Origin: Chondrosia reniformis
Taxonomy: Eukaryota; Porifera; Demospongiae; Chondrillida; Chondrillidae
Length of the DNA: 64,000 nt
Assembly: GCA_947172415.1 (NCBI GenBank)
Contig: OX359194.1
Location: 744,001 to 808,000 of the forward strand
Direction: 5' to 3'
Part shown: one piece after another, positions 22,034 to 35,739 of the stretch
How the letters are laid out: the number at the start of each line of letters is the position of its first letter
Position numbering within the stretch: the stretch's first letter is position 1
The notes under the pieces: model-generated
Database searches by the model: none
Told to the model about the DNA's origin: nothing
Seen by the model: only the letters and a program-made list of their open reading frames with translations
Program-made: the position numbers and the translations under genes

Positions 22034-24801
22034 TTACACAACTTTAAAATTAGCATAATTATCAAAGGAATTAATGTAAGCTTGAAGTATTTCATAACAT
22101 AACTTGTATTGGTCCTGCATGGAGAAAGAGGCAGTAAAGGTAAAGTGACTCAAGGTTTGATTAATGATATATGTATATGCATGAGTGGTACTAGCATGGT
22201 TATAAACTCACCACAGTGGAGACCATGTTGGGTCTTTGTGCTCTAATGGCTTTGACAGTCTGAAATATGTCAACTTCTCTTTCAACTTTGACTCTCTCAG
22301 TCTCAGCCATGACAGTAATGAACACACCAGTACGACCCATACCATCACTAAAACGGTAAAATGTTACTTTAAATATATAGATAAATACTGGTGACATTTA
22401 CATTTCAAATCTCTGCTATTTTTGATATAAATAAAGTAATTATGAAAAGCTTACTCGCACATGACAATGACAGGTTTCTCAGATCCACACTTCTTCTTCT
22501 CTACATCTGCAATCATCCTCATTAATGGAGTTATCTGAACAGGACCGTCAGCCTTCCAGTCACTTGAGTGAAACAAGGTCAACTCAAAGGATTCATAATC
22601 AGGCTTGAAATGAAGAAATAATTTAAAATATACAATAAAAAGCACTTCAAGTGAGCATATGCCTGGTACATAACATAACAAACATATGTAACTTGCATAT
22701 ACTCAGACTTTCATAATGATTACTGTGTTAGAAAAGAAATTGAATTGTTCATAAAAACGTTGCATACGTACCTTTCTCCTATCTGAAACATTAAGAGTGT
22801 AGGTGATATAACCTTGATTATCTTCAACGTACATCAGGTCTACTTTGAGAAAGCTGTACTCTGCTGTTATGATCTTTCCGTCTGGCCAAAATTGTACATA
22901 AGATTCCTAAAAGGAATTAAGGAATGTGTACTTTGTTCAGTTAAATACCTTTATATACCATCAGCACAATGGTATTACATAATAAATATTTGACATCACT
23001 AAACATTGTACCTCATTGTTAAAGTCGCAGAGCATCACAATGACAGAAGTCTTGAACTGCCAGACCACTTCCCAAAAGTCATCTCTAGTGTGCATCAGTG
23101 GAGACTGAGCAGCTATAAAGGATTGTTCATTGGAGTAACTCTATAGAGTAGAAATAGGTTCAGAGGAGACATCACATAAAATAGACCAAATGTGACAATA
23201 ATTTCAATAATAGCTTCTAGGTAGGAGCTGTGACAGCCAATATATACTGTAAAACCCTTAATATTAACATTATATTTAGAGTTTTACCGTATATAATTTA
23301 TTAGTGTCGATTAAATTTAGCGTTTTGTTGTAAATACTTGCTCCACACTACTGCGCATGTGGAAATAAACATTTTAGTGACCATAAATGTTAGCGAATGA
23401 TATTGCAGCACTAATTTCGCTTACATTAATGGCGCACTAATATTAAGGGCTTTACAGTATATGTGTTAATACTATAGTAGTTGTAATATTCTTCCTTCTA
23501 CCCAAAATACACCATTAGTTGCTATTTATATGTGTTTGTTATTGGGAAAGTTGAAAATTGCTATCTCCTAATTGATAAAGATATACCAGATTATCTTTAA
23601 TATGCACGTGCTAAATCTCTCTCAGATAACCATATGTATCAGGATTACATTTATGCATCCTAATAGTGCGAGATTGTAAGTTTTATCCGCAATCTTTTGA
23701 CCTGCATTGATTGGACACCTCAGTAATTCCGTATACGTACTAGTCTGTACACTTTAAGCGCTTCACCTAGCTTTCATTCTATGTTTTACTTAAAACCCAT
23801 AATTTCAATCTTTTACCTTCACATTCAATTCCCAATATACGGTATAATATCACATTCAAATCAACTTACTGTGACAAATGAGGCATTAAAGTAATCGTGT
23901 CCATTTTCTCTATTCCTTCCAGAAATGTAAATGTAGTTAAGAGAATCTATGCCAGGGTATAGGACACAATTCAGTCATGCTTAGGGAGGTGAATAAATGT
24001 AAGTGTTATTATCAGGTATGAGTTATTGTGGAACTCCCATTAGTTCAATGTGGTTATACAGGTAAACCCAGTGTATTACAAAAAATCAAACACCATCAAC
24101 ACTGAAACTAAAGTTGAATATTCATTACATCACAATAGGTATGTATAGACAAATCACAGTTCAGATTCTCTAGTGACAGAACATCTGCCTTCTGTCAATA
24201 TCCTTAAGCTTGAGTTGGTGAATGTACAAGAGCCCTAACCCTATGTAAGTCTGTGTATACAATGTAACCACTTCTAAGACCATCATCTTAAGAACTGACC
24301 CAAATGACCCAAAAGTGGTATGAATTCTGAGATGGTCTGATTTGTGGAGAGCTTCCCAATACAAAGAGAATGGTCTAATTTATTCAATGTATGTACAGTA
24401 CAGAAATTTGGGAAATATTCATGTTGAAATAAATTCGTGGCTAAGTGCAGAACACCACATAAAGTTGATTTTAGACCAACCCTAGTAGCCACTTAATACT
24501 GTAATTGGGTAAACTTTCTTTGTTAAAATATTTTCATGATTGGCTCTCACACGAAACAATTGCTTAAATAATTGTGTGACATGACACTGACAGCATCCTG
24601 CCCTGTGCCAGGTCATTTTCGTAGATGATAGCAAAGTGAGAAAACTAATTTATTGGCTTAGTGTTTGAATATATAGCATGTGGAATTTGGCTTCAACTCA
24701 CAGGGAAATCTATTTTTGTACCTATTCTTCCAAGCAATTGCACTCTCCTGAGAATACAGTATATCTTCACTGCAAACGTTCTTTGATACACTGTTCAAAA
24801 T
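22034..24801 (-). other. Gene 3 phosphatase domain D2
   Basis: Exons at 24702-24801, 23870-23946, 23012-23140, 22772-22906, 22455-22603, 22212-22347 and 22034-22114. The third is 6 nt shorter than in the paralogues, in phase. P-loop [11 protein letters not shown] and acid loop [10 protein letters not shown], as in the other genes. Confidence 0.87.
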
Positions 24802-27800
24802 CTGTAAAATGAACAGGAAAATTATACAGCAAATAGAGGACATGTGATGTACATAATTATTGCATGATACAATACCTTCAATTGTTTTATGACTAATGCT
24901 TACATCAAATTCAGACTGAAATCCAGTTACTTCCTTGTCCTGCATGGGTGCTTCCAAGTCAGTGATCTTCCTCCTCAACTCATGGGCTGGTACGGCAGTC
25001 TCACCACAGGTCAAGTAGTCATTGAGAGCATCATGGATTAACACATACTGCTCCTATATTGAGATAAAATGATAAAATATAGTTACAGTGTGATAAGAAT
25101 AAAAAAACTTATTCAATAAATCACTTTAAGAATAGCCTCTCTTAGCTTATAAGTGATAGGATATTCCTCTACTTCTCTAAAAGGAATTATTTCATTGTTA
25201 AACACGCATTTTGACATTTTCATGATAAATTACAGAAAAACTAATATCTCATTTTCTTTAAATTCCAACCTATTCTATGTTTAAGCACCTCAAGTTCCTC
25301 TCTTTTATTGCTAAAACTCTGTCACTTTCAATATTATTTACTAAATTACATTTTAGCATTTCATTGTTAAATAGACAAATTACAAAACAGTAAAATCACT
25401 CTTCAAGATAATGCAAAATTAATATTGTTCTTATTAGTCATTCGCTTGCCATTTGGAGAGTTTATCTCTGGCGGATTGCATATAAGGTAATATAATTTAT
25501 CTATTAATCACTTACCTGGCTCTGAACCATGAAGGTCCTCTTTGATCTCATTTGAGTAACAAACTCATAAATGTTGATGTCATCTCTTTTCTTCAATCTT
25601 TGTAGCATGGCATCAATAGTGATGAATGTACCAGTACGACCCACTCCAGCGCTAGCCATGGAGAGAAGTGGTTATTGAAGTAGAGAATAAATACAAAGTA
25701 AACAGAAAAACTTTCAAAGTTTCAATGTTCTTGCACAAGAAAACATTAATACATTACATACGTACATTAGGTGTATATGAGGTGTACTAATTAGGCAAAA
25801 ATAGTTAGTACAGTGCATGTTGTAAGCAAAAAGTACAGACAAGTGTCAGAGTAAGTAATGAAAGAACGTGTATTATTATTCTAAGTACATACGTACATAT
25901 GTACTAATTGAGATTCACTGTAGTTTGGTTTATATAGTTGACTCTCAGTGAAGTATTGCATAATATACATTATGAACTAACCTGCAGTGCACAATCAGAG
26001 GTGACTGACTGTTCCGATATACCTTTCTAACTTGTTTTGTGAACTGTATCAGAGATGAGGGATGTTGAGGTACTCCATGATCAGGCCATCCAGTGTACAA
26101 GAAGTGTTTCAATGTAAATGACTTGCTGTTTGCTTCAACCATCTAAAAGTAAACAGTTGAAATAAGAGAATAAACATTTGCAGTTTTGATATACATTGTA
26201 AATCAATAGATATATTAATGGTATTTGAATTATCTCACATTCTTAAGAAGCATTTCCCTAACTTCATAGTCAACAAAGTGGTTACATGACATCACTTTTA
26301 TGTAGAATCCTCTACCAGGTTTAAACACTTGCTCTGTATCATCTTTCCAGTAGCGCTCACACTTTTTCTATATAGAGAAATGATAAATATCAACTCACGC
26401 TAAAAAACAAGTAAAAATGATGATGAATGAATAATTTATATTGTAATATATATCTATTACTACACCCGTGCATACATATGTATAGTATTAGATCATATAT
26501 ATTGCTTAAATTATTGAAAAATGTTGGTGCGACAATCTATAGAGGTTAATTCTTTTAAGATGACTATTTGACTTACTTTACCCTTTTCTCGTATTTGTGT
26601 CAACATGACAATTACAGGAGGTCTATGGTCCCATATCATCTGCCAGAAATCAGATATTGTATTGGGAGTGGGACCTGCGGACAAGTGGGGAGGCATATTG
26701 TAAGTACAGTATAGTAATAATAATGATTGCAATCAAACTTGTCATTCAGTTCATCAGACACAAATCTACCCGGGACACATGTACAAATATATATCCAAGG
26801 GTTTCACTCTATTAATTTAAAGTTTAAAGATAATGAGTGAATATATACTATACAGTAATATACCTTGAGATGCGATGTAGGCATTTTTTCTCTCAAATCC
26901 CTATATATGGTATAAGAATATGTCTATAATTACAAAATACATTATACGCTATAGAAAAGATATCTATAATGACCATAAGCGAACACATTTGTATACGAAA
27001 CTACACTACACAATGTTAGATAATATATACATTGAGTGTTAGATATATAGAATAGTCACTCACATCAATGTAGGAAGCATTGATATAGTCACTTCCATTC
27101 TCATCAGGAACAGACAGTACTACTCTGGAATGGTCAACTGGATAGAAATAAACGTTTTATCACAAGTACATATATATATGTACTTGTATAATATTCTCTC
27201 AAACAAACATTGCATTTACCATATACTACCCTATAGTACATGTTCTGCTACATTACTAAGCAAGTTCTAATATCAAATTTGTTTGAAAAGGGAAATTTGT
27301 AATGGTAGCATCTATTAGTCTGTTAGTATTATGTACATAAATTTGTGGTATAAATAACTCAATTCTCAATGCAGTTCACACAAAGTCCATACATGTGTGA
27401 ATGTTGCCATATCTAGTCTTGTGTCTGTGAGCTTTAGCAATCTCATCCACACATTTTGGATCATTACGAATTGTCTGGAAGAACAGAAATGTATATGCTA
27501 CAGTAAACGTATACCTTTAGGAATCTGATAATTATTGCATAAACAAATTGACTTGTACGTACATGTAATCTACATATATAAAAAGTCATTAAAAATCATG
27601 ATTTTTCGTTACGTGTAAGTATGTAGCAGAGAGATTATTACATTGTATTCCTTCTCAAAACTACTGTCTCTTTCCCTTCTCATTTCTCTGACATGAGCCG
27701 CAAACTGAGACTTAGATACAGCCATGGAGAGATTCGCATAAACTGTAAAAATGTATATACGCATATAAATATAAAATTCAATCAGTAATCAACAATGGAA

Positions 27801-30800
27801 TAGTCTCATCGAAGAGTAGCTAACAAAATTATTATGGTACACAATTACAATATACGCACATGGCTCATCTATAACAACATTGCTAGGGACAACTTTCATC
27901 TGAATGTCTTCCATACTGCCAAATTCCTCATACTCAGTCCAAGTACGTTCAGGAATCACTGGATGATCATCCGAATTATAACTTACTTCAGAAGAGGCCT
28001 TGCTTAGTTTATTTGGTACAGAATATATGTGATTCATTTCTTTCTCTTGTTTATTTTGTTGTCGCTTTCTAGAATTATATTAAAATTTGAGATATATACA
28101 GTATGTAAAATTGTAAGGAACAATTAGCAATCCATAAACCCAAAACCTTTTCAATAGCTAATAAATATACTGACTTAATATGTTGTACGTACAAAATTAG
28201 GTATCTACGTATGTATGTATGTTGCCAATAATATTATTATAATAGCATGTTCCTGATCTTCATTAGTATTATCGAATTATCCTTATTATTGTTACACATG
28301 GGAAGTTCCACTACCTCTGACTCTTTGCATGGAATGTATCATACACTATGTGTTATTAGAATAAGAGATAAAAATTAAATAATAAGTAAAAACTCACTTT
28401 AGATAAAGTATAAAAATAATAACAGCAACAATCAGAATTAACAGCAACATCAGAACCACAAGTATTATAATGCCTGTTATAATGCCTGCCATGACTGAAT
28501 CAGGTGGAACTGTAGCTTGATGCAAACATAAATAAAGATTGTTGGGTAAATTTCACAACCTTATGATTATGTCTATAATACTCAGGAAAGTTTATACATT
28601 ACACCATGTGGACCTACATATGGTTCTCACCAGTTATATATGTGAGTGCCGCCAGTAGAAATCGCAGAAATGGCCTCCAACAGAAACCAACTTTTTCTTA
28701 GCAAATGTCTTTATGGCCCTTAGAGAACGTCGTTTGTACCAAGTTTGAAGGAGATTTCTTTTATTACAAAGGAGATATGGTCGGTTAAAATTATCGTAAA
28801 GTATTAAAAATATATGACGGCCATTTTTCCATAAACACCTAAGGCCATTTTCTGCGATTTCTACTGGCGGCGCTCACATATATAGTTTATTCATTATCTG
28901 ATGTACCTTATGTTATGTAAGTATACAAGTCTACTAAATCTTACTATCGGACATTGTTGTAAACATCACGATGGCAGCATCAGGTCCAGTTCCATTACTA
29001 TTAATAGCAGCTACAGTAAAACTGTATGTCAATCCAGTCATCAGATTAAGCAGTGATGACTTTGTTACATTTTCAACTGTCTTGTTAATTTGATGTGATG
29101 CATTATCGCTTTGGTGATACTTTATCAAATATCCAGTAATAACTCCATTTTGGTCCTTCTCAGCTGGTGGATCCCATCTCAAAATGGCTGAATCACTGGA
29201 TGGTATTGCTCTTAGTTTAAGAGGAGGTCCAGTTGGTTCTACGTATATAAAAAGAAGTAAAAATACTGCATGGAATACTTCAAAATACAACAAAATAAAC
29301 TCTTTCATGTTTCCCTGTAATATAAGTGATTTAAATGATGAAACAGTAGTGATCTGTTTGTCACTACGATGGATAGCATTTATTGTGATAATGTAGCAAA
29401 AGTCAGTACCCAACTATTAACAGTATAAATGAATACGACATAGATTAATATGCACAAAAGCATAATAACACACTCACTTGCTGAAGGCATTCTTATAGTG
29501 TCCATGCTAGAATCACAAGAATCTTCTCCATTAAGGTTTGAAGAATTACATTCAACAGTGTAATTAACATAAGGACTTAAACAATCGACTTTAAGCTGTA
29601 ACTTAGTATCACATTCAGTCTTTGGAGACAGACCACTCACAGTTGTAGATATAGTACACTTGTAAGTAAGAGAAGATGATCTAGCTGGTGCAGTGAGTGT
29701 GATGATGAGTTCTGTTGAGGAACTGGCTGACAGTGAAGATATTGAAGGAGCTGTATAAAGACAACACATATCAAGGTATGTATACTAGGTTTCATAACCT
29801 TATAAAATTCACAGTTCATATTACCTTTAGGTCTTGTTCTTCCTCTTCCTGTCACATTTTCTCCATCTCCCAGTTCATTGAAAGCTACTACTCTCACTGT
29901 ATACTGTGTGTTAGCTGTAAGATCACTCAATGTAGCAGTAGTATTATATATTAACGTATCATTAAATGTATCATTTCCATACACTCTATACTTGAGTGGT
30001 AGTTCTCCAGTGTGAGATGGTGCTGTCCAAGTAACCATCAGTTGGTCACATGATCCAGATGGAGGAGATATCATGAGGTTGGTTGGAGCACCTGGAACTG
30101 GATAATACAACAGTTAACAGTAAACAATATATTGTCCACAATAAACTAATGTACATGTTTATATGATATGATATCACTTATGGAAATGTTTAGCATAGAA
30201 TCCACACTACAAGAACAATTAAAGGAAAATAAACATTTTATACTATTATTAGTATGTACATAAATGCAAACAGAAACAGGTGTACCTAGCATCTTTGTGT
30301 GGTGTGTAAGAAGATACAAAACTGTCCTTGTCTGTAATAAGGTATTGACTACAGCTAACCCCATATATGGCAAAGCTGGAAAATCCATATTATATAAGTT
30401 GTAAGTTAACCTTTCATTACCTGAATAAGCAATGATTGAAGTTCTCATACTGTAAGGTCCTTGAACTCCAGCACCAAGGATTTCAGCTGCTACCCAAACA
30501 TAGTAGTTGGTGGTATTTGATTGAAGTCCAGTCAGTGTAGTTGATGTATCTGTAATTCCTGATCTCTTCATAGCATCAGATGGTGGATCTGTTTCAGTAC
30601 CATTATCAGCTGAATATCTAACTACATAGACTATTGCATACTTTGGATCAGTTCCAGTTACTGCAGTCCATGAAACGGTCGAGGATGTTCTATTTCTAGT
30701 TAACATGACACCTTGTACTTGAGATGGTGGAGGTATACTTACAGAAGGTGGAGTTTCTATAAAACATATTAAAGAAATATAAAAATCTTTAAAGTAGATT

Positions 30801-33800
30801 AATTCACATATAGTTTGAAGTATACATGATAACTGTCAATATACATATATAATATATATAATGTGCTCGCAAACAGGTTTATGGGCTACTGCTGGAGTTA
30901 GTTGATTAATTTGGTATATAATTTGGCATATAACTAAATATCAAAATTATACTTAAAACAGCTTGTATCTAAAATGAGGAATTCTCAAAAAAAACGTAAT
31001 TTATTTCTTTTCTTTTATGATTTATTGATGTCACAGTGTGCTACATTCACTATGCACATGGAGCAATTTTAAATCATTAAATAATATATCCTACAACACA
31101 TATATGTATAGCATATATATACATAAAACTAAACTTTTCAATCACCAATCAAAATATTTACAATATAAGGTACCTAAGACAACTGGATATAATGTAGATA
31201 TAGAGCTACTAAGATCCATTACACAGCTGTATGTTGTGGCATGAATTGGCTGGAATGATGAGATGAGTAGTGTCCTATCATGTCCTGGTTTAGTAGAAAT
31301 CTCTCCTTCAGTTGGTGTAACTCGGCTCCTAGGATCACCAGTGAACCAATCCTTAAATGCATCAGTCCTTCGACATTCCAACTTTACAGGTTGACTGAGG
31401 GTAGGTGTTATAGTGATAGTAGTAATTGGATCATCAGTCCTTCCAACTGTTAAGGTGATGGTTGCTGATGGATTAACTATAGAATTTGAATTAATTATAT
31501 ATAGTGTATAATACAGTACAACATTAAATACGTAACATAATATATATATATATATATATATATATAACAAACGGAGGCCTATATGAAAAATCCCTTAATT
31601 TAAAACGAGTTTTATACCCCAATCTTTATGATGATATGCCCATTTTGTTTTTAGGTTCTTTTTTGGAGCCATATGAATTATTTAATTAATTAATTATTTA
31701 TTTATTTATTTATTTATTTATATTAGATTACCTTAGTATATTGTAACTTGCACTGTATATATATATATACATATATACTCAGTTGTTATGATGAGGTTTA
31801 ACAGTCGATTGATTTTAAATCTTTACTCAGTTGCTAATATCAGTGTGGGTAACTCACCGATTGCAAGTACCACAGGGTAGGTTGTCTTTGTCTGAGTATC
31901 ACCACTTGAAGATACCAAACAAGTGTATGTTCCAGCATGACTTGAAGTGAATGAAGAGAAAGCCAATATCCTAGTTGACCCATCTCTTGTACTTATTTCA
32001 GTTGGAGTGGCTGCTACTTCACTTCCTGTAGTGTACCATTGTTTAGACCTTGTACCATTATCACACTGCAGCTCTACTGATTGATTAATGGTAGGTGTTA
32101 CAGTGATGGTAGCAGTTTCACTAGGAGGATTCCCAACTCTAATAGTAGTTGCTTCAGATCTATTATCCTGCACTATAATAAAATATGGAAATATCTGACT
32201 GTTTTTAGTTATTGATTGAGATACATATGCCACCTACAGTAAAACCTTATTAACTGCTTATTTCAATCCATTTTTTAATTTACTATATTTCCTGGTTTTT
32301 AACTAAAATCTTTGCCTTGCTAAAAATGTAGTTGTCAACCTTTCAGACATCCGCACTTAATAATATGTTAAAGTTGAACAGGGGCCCAGGCAGCAATAGT
32401 TATATGTAGATATACGTACATCAGAAGAGCAGGAGTCATTCAAAATGTGTCAGCATACTTGCAAACCACAAATAAGCATGTTTATGTAAATATATAATTG
32501 TTTGTCAATGACCTATGAGTAGGTAATTAGATTAGCTAGAAGCCATGGTAAAGGTACAGGGCTTCCCAGTGAGTGTCAACTGGATTTATATCACACAATT
32601 GCATGTGTATGATAAATATTCTTTTTATTCTATACTGAGTACTAACAGGATATTCAATAAAATCTCAGTCACTTGAGTATTACAGTCAGCTTTTAAACAA
32701 ACATCATAATACATAGGTGCATAATATGCCATACACAAGGCTTTATATATGAAAGGGGGACGGTTTAATTGTATCTGTGCAAAGGTTATAAATAATCACG
32801 GGGTGGGGGGGGGGAGAGTTATTATGTCTGACCAATCAAGTGACTAAAGTCTTTTTTAATAAGGGAGTTGAACCTGCCCCAAGCTGACTGCATTAAACAG
32901 GTTTCATTGAATCTGAGGACAATTGTCTCAGACAAACAATTATTGAGGGTATGGTCTAACCAATAGTTTGCTCGGATTTAGCTGCCTGTTGGACGTTCCT
33001 GTTACATGCATCAACTGAACACATTGAAATACAAAAGAGTTCATAATAATCATGATTTCATAATTAATTTTGTATATATAATATTATGTGTATATGCTAA
33101 TTGTTTACTTTCCCATGTAAGTAAACCATTAGCATTTAGTTACCACTGTTTTTTATTTTGTAGATGCTCTATGGTACAGATAAGTTTGTTTGTTCTCAGT
33201 ACTTGTTCACAGTGTGGGACACAATGCAACCTTCATAGATAATCAAGTAATTGACCCTTCTCAGCTTTTTTGAAACTCACCTTTAGAGCTGAAGTAATAT
33301 ATAGCAATCACTGTATATTTTATACTGCCCATTCAATACAGTGCAGTAAGCTAAATTTGCAAATGTAATGTTTTATTTATCAACTTTAATCACAAAAGTC
33401 AGACTTGTGTAACTTGCACTGTGTAGTAAATGATTGTAGCTGTGGTAGTGGTATACACAACATACAGCTATAGTCAATCTTTTCACTCTTAAGTGATGTT
33501 CATACTCGGCATTCATTGACAAGCTCAGGTTACATACAGACAGTATCTAATTTTAACCACACTCGGCATTCCAGTTCAATTACCAGTCATGCACAGGTTT
33601 GCTATATTTGGATCGTGATAACCATTAGTTGACCACAATGTTTGTCAAGCAAAAAACTGCTGACCAATAATAACAAATAGTCACTATAATAATTGGAAGT
33701 GTAGACAATATGCTTATCAGTAAAAGAACAAGATGTGGAGGACTGTACATACCTAGGACCTCAAAATTTGAGGAAATCTGACAAGTTATCAGGTCCTTAA

Positions 33801-35086
33801 GCACAAATTGGATAGGCCAATAATTAATCATAATTTACAACAATTATCCTTTTAGCATGGATCTTTGACCTCTTCAGCTAATACACACAAGACCAGTAAT
33901 TTAGAAATTGATTGTTTACATTTCTTTGGATAAGTTTCTCCTTGCAGGATAAATAATGCTGTTTCACTCAATTGCCACACAGACTTCTAGAAAAACAGGA
34001 CACTCGTTTTGGTCAACTAAATGTACTTATGACTGAAATGGATGCAGCGTATGAGTACACAGAAAAGAATATCTTGGGATCATGGATTAACTTCAGATAC
34101 TAGTATGGAAATTGAAAATGATGAAACTGAAATGGAAAATTCATTTTTATTTCAAAAGAATGATGGGATGATTTACTGTAGCGTCCAAGAAAAAGCCTTT
34201 ATTGACAAAATTATTCCTGAAGATTCACCATATAGATGCAGCACATGAATAACCAAATGAATGAATGCAGTATGTGAAACTGCAAGGCTGCATGACTCTA
34301 TATATAACCTTATCCTAGATACAAAGTTTAAATAGGAAAAATGCCTTTATACATAAGTGTTTCATGTACCTTCATGCCATTATATAATATTCGTAATTAT
34401 AATCAATAGGTCGGAGAACAGAACTTAAAGATGTTTCTAGTTAGTGGCATATAGGGTTGACCCTGTAGGTGCTACTAGTACATGAGGAAACTACAGAACT
34501 GCAGAGCCGCGAGACCCCCAATCAATTACATAGGTTTCGGAGTTAGTTACGTTGCACACGCTTTACCTCTTATCCATTTCATTGCTAGCAACGGAGTCCT
34601 CGATATTAGTTAATATTCCTATCCTATCCAAAGTGGAGCCGGACAATGGCTTCGAGGGGCTTGTACGTAAGATCGAAGCTAATTTTCTGCTTTTAAAGAC
34701 ACACAGTAGTGCAATTGGTAAAGTAAAACTAACATCCAAAGGCTTATACAATTGAAAGGTCGACATTAGATGGTAACCGGATAACAATACAAATTCAACA
34801 TACACAATATGCGTAACTCAAATAAGTGAGTAATCATTACAAAGTGATCTAACTTTTTCAAAATTAGGATTAATAAGGAAATTAATCCATATCTTTTATC
34901 TATTAATGTTCTAAAAGTTGCACACATTTTAATACGTTGTGTGTTTTATATAACTGAAAAGGAGAATATCTTTCATGTGAATGTAAACGATATATTTATA
35001 TATTAATTTCGGCTTTCAAACTCACCAAAAATCGTTACAACCGAACAGAACAGGAGACAACGTCGAAATAACCTGCTGTACTTCAT
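22034..35086 (-). CDS. RPTP gene 3: receptor tyrosine phosphatase, 2 Ig + 4 FN3
   Basis: Complete gene. The exons sum to 1317 codons including the stop (1316 residues). Order: signal peptide, two Ig, four FN3, TM, juxtamembrane, D1, D2. The start is the ATG at 35086 ([20 protein letters not shown]) and the stop is at 22034-22036. D1 has intact GWPDHGVP and [10 protein letters not shown] loops, so it should be an active phosphotyrosine phosphatase acting at the inner face of the plasma membrane. D2 has degenerate loops. The first intron is long (2.85 kb), and two MITE-like elements sit in other introns. The Ig exons and their introns are nearly identical to gene 4, while part of the D1/D2 linker is nearly identical to gene 2. 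This mosaic suggests gene conversion. Confidence 0.9.
23246..23458. mobile_element. MITE with about 20-bp inverted repeats and ATAT target-site duplication
   Basis: 213 bp, beginning ACTGTAAAACCCTTAATATT and ending with its near-complement, flanked on both sides by ATAT. It lies in a gene 3 D2 intron. It has the structure of a non-autonomous DNA transposon. Confidence 0.7.
24904..27137 (-). other. Gene 3 phosphatase domain D1
   Basis: Exons at 27064-27137, 26864-26900 (37-nt microexon), 26577-26674, 26239-26367, 25982-26142, 25516-25651 and 24904-25053. All catalytic motifs are present: [41 protein letters not shown] and the QYVLIHDAL helix. Confidence 0.9.
27393..28509 (-). other. Gene 3 TM and juxtamembrane exons
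   Basis: Exons at 28398-28509 (TM, very hydrophobic [19 protein letters not shown]), 27860-28068, 27642-27742 and 27393-27474. The second carries [13 protein letters not shown] and GSMEDIQ, matching gene 1. The last carries the start of the phosphatase fold. Confidence 0.85.
28635..28884. mobile_element. MITE-like element with long inverted repeats
   Basis: About 250 bp in the intron between the TM exon and the last FN3 exon of gene 3. The ends are complementary over about 37 bp with few mismatches (TATATATGTGAG outermost, then CCAGTAGAAATCGCAGAAA). It has no coding capacity. Confidence 0.65.
28945..30756 (-). other. Gene 3 FN3 exons (four domains)
   Basis: Exons at 30421-30756, 29825-30097, 29478-29750 and 28945-29238, all phase 1-1, in the same FN3 order as gene 1. 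Typical motifs include [15 protein letters not shown] and [14 protein letters not shown]. Confidence 0.87.
31174..32172 (-). other. Gene 3 Ig exons (two domains)
   Basis: Exons at 31858-32172 and 31174-31476, both phase 1-1, with Cys/Trp/Cys Ig signatures (VELQC, KQWYTTG, GTYTCL; VKLEC, KDWFTG, TTYSC). N-glycosylation sequons are present (for example NGT). Confidence 0.87.
31540..31726. repeat. Simple repeats in gene 3 Ig intron
   Basis: A (TA)n tract at about 31540-31566, then unique sequence, then a (TTTA)n tract at about 31680-31722. Together they form an insertion of roughly 215 bp that gene 4 lacks at the matching place. Confidence 0.75.
32173..35025. other. Gene 3 first intron (2.85 kb)
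   Basis: The right end of an almost identical tract shared with gene 4 runs to about 32690. A poly-G run lies at about 32800-32816. Two short plus-strand open frames (34042-34248 and 34552-34755) and a minus-strand one (34563-34805) occur in a locally less AT-rich patch, but I recognise none and see no splice context. No Ig or FN3 exon was found. Confidence 0.55.
35026..35086 (-). other. Gene 3 first exon: signal peptide
   Basis: A 61-nt exon, ATG at 35086, donor GTGAGT in phase 1. It encodes [20 protein letters not shown], a basic start followed by a hydrophobic core. Confidence 0.8.
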
Positions 35087-35739
35087 ATTTCGAATAACAA
35101 AATTAATAGGACTAGAGATATGCTATTATATGGAATATATATAAAATGGGACTGGAAACATGACGTCATTATCAAATGGGGATTCGGCCATTTTATGGCT
35201 ATCTAAACTTTCAATGCTGAGTCATCAGTTATGGCTTAAAAACTGAAATCAGCTTTATTTCAATATGATAATCTATAAAAGCCAAAATTTTAGTTCCTAG
35301 TTCAATGTTTGTTTGCTATCAAAATTGACTCTCTTCAAGAAGGGAGAAATATTTTTAAGAGGGGCTAATGCCCCCCTATCCCCTAAAAGAAACTCTGTTA
35401 TTGGAGTAGCATTTTTGCCAATGACCTCTAAGACTGAATAGAAACTGAAATTAAACATGTATGGTGTCAGCATTCACAGGCATCCATACAGTATGTCCAA
35501 TGAGTTTTGCAAATTTTGCTGTTAAATTTATTTTTTCTCCATTTCTCACCATAATATTACATCTCCTATTCCAATATTTCTTGGTACATTTAATGTGGCA
35601 ACGTTAAAGCAATGTACATGTTCTATTTTGGGGTTGTAACTTTTTATTAGAGACTAGCTACACCGTACACAAAATATAGGAATTTGTCTTGATGTTTATG
35701 TAATATTGTTAATTAAACAGCATTGAAAGTGAATTATGG
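35087..35739. other. Intergenic region between genes 3 and 4
   Basis: About 650 bp: gene 3 promoter side on the left and gene 4 3' end on the right. A minus-strand AATAAA lies at 35643-35648, about 90 nt past the gene 4 stop, and is a plausible polyadenylation signal. Nothing else is recognised. Confidence 0.55.

Noticed and set aside
31540-31726. TA and TTTA runs considered as a CRISPR-like or satellite array
   Set aside because: Simple microsatellites only; no spaced direct repeats occur in the window.
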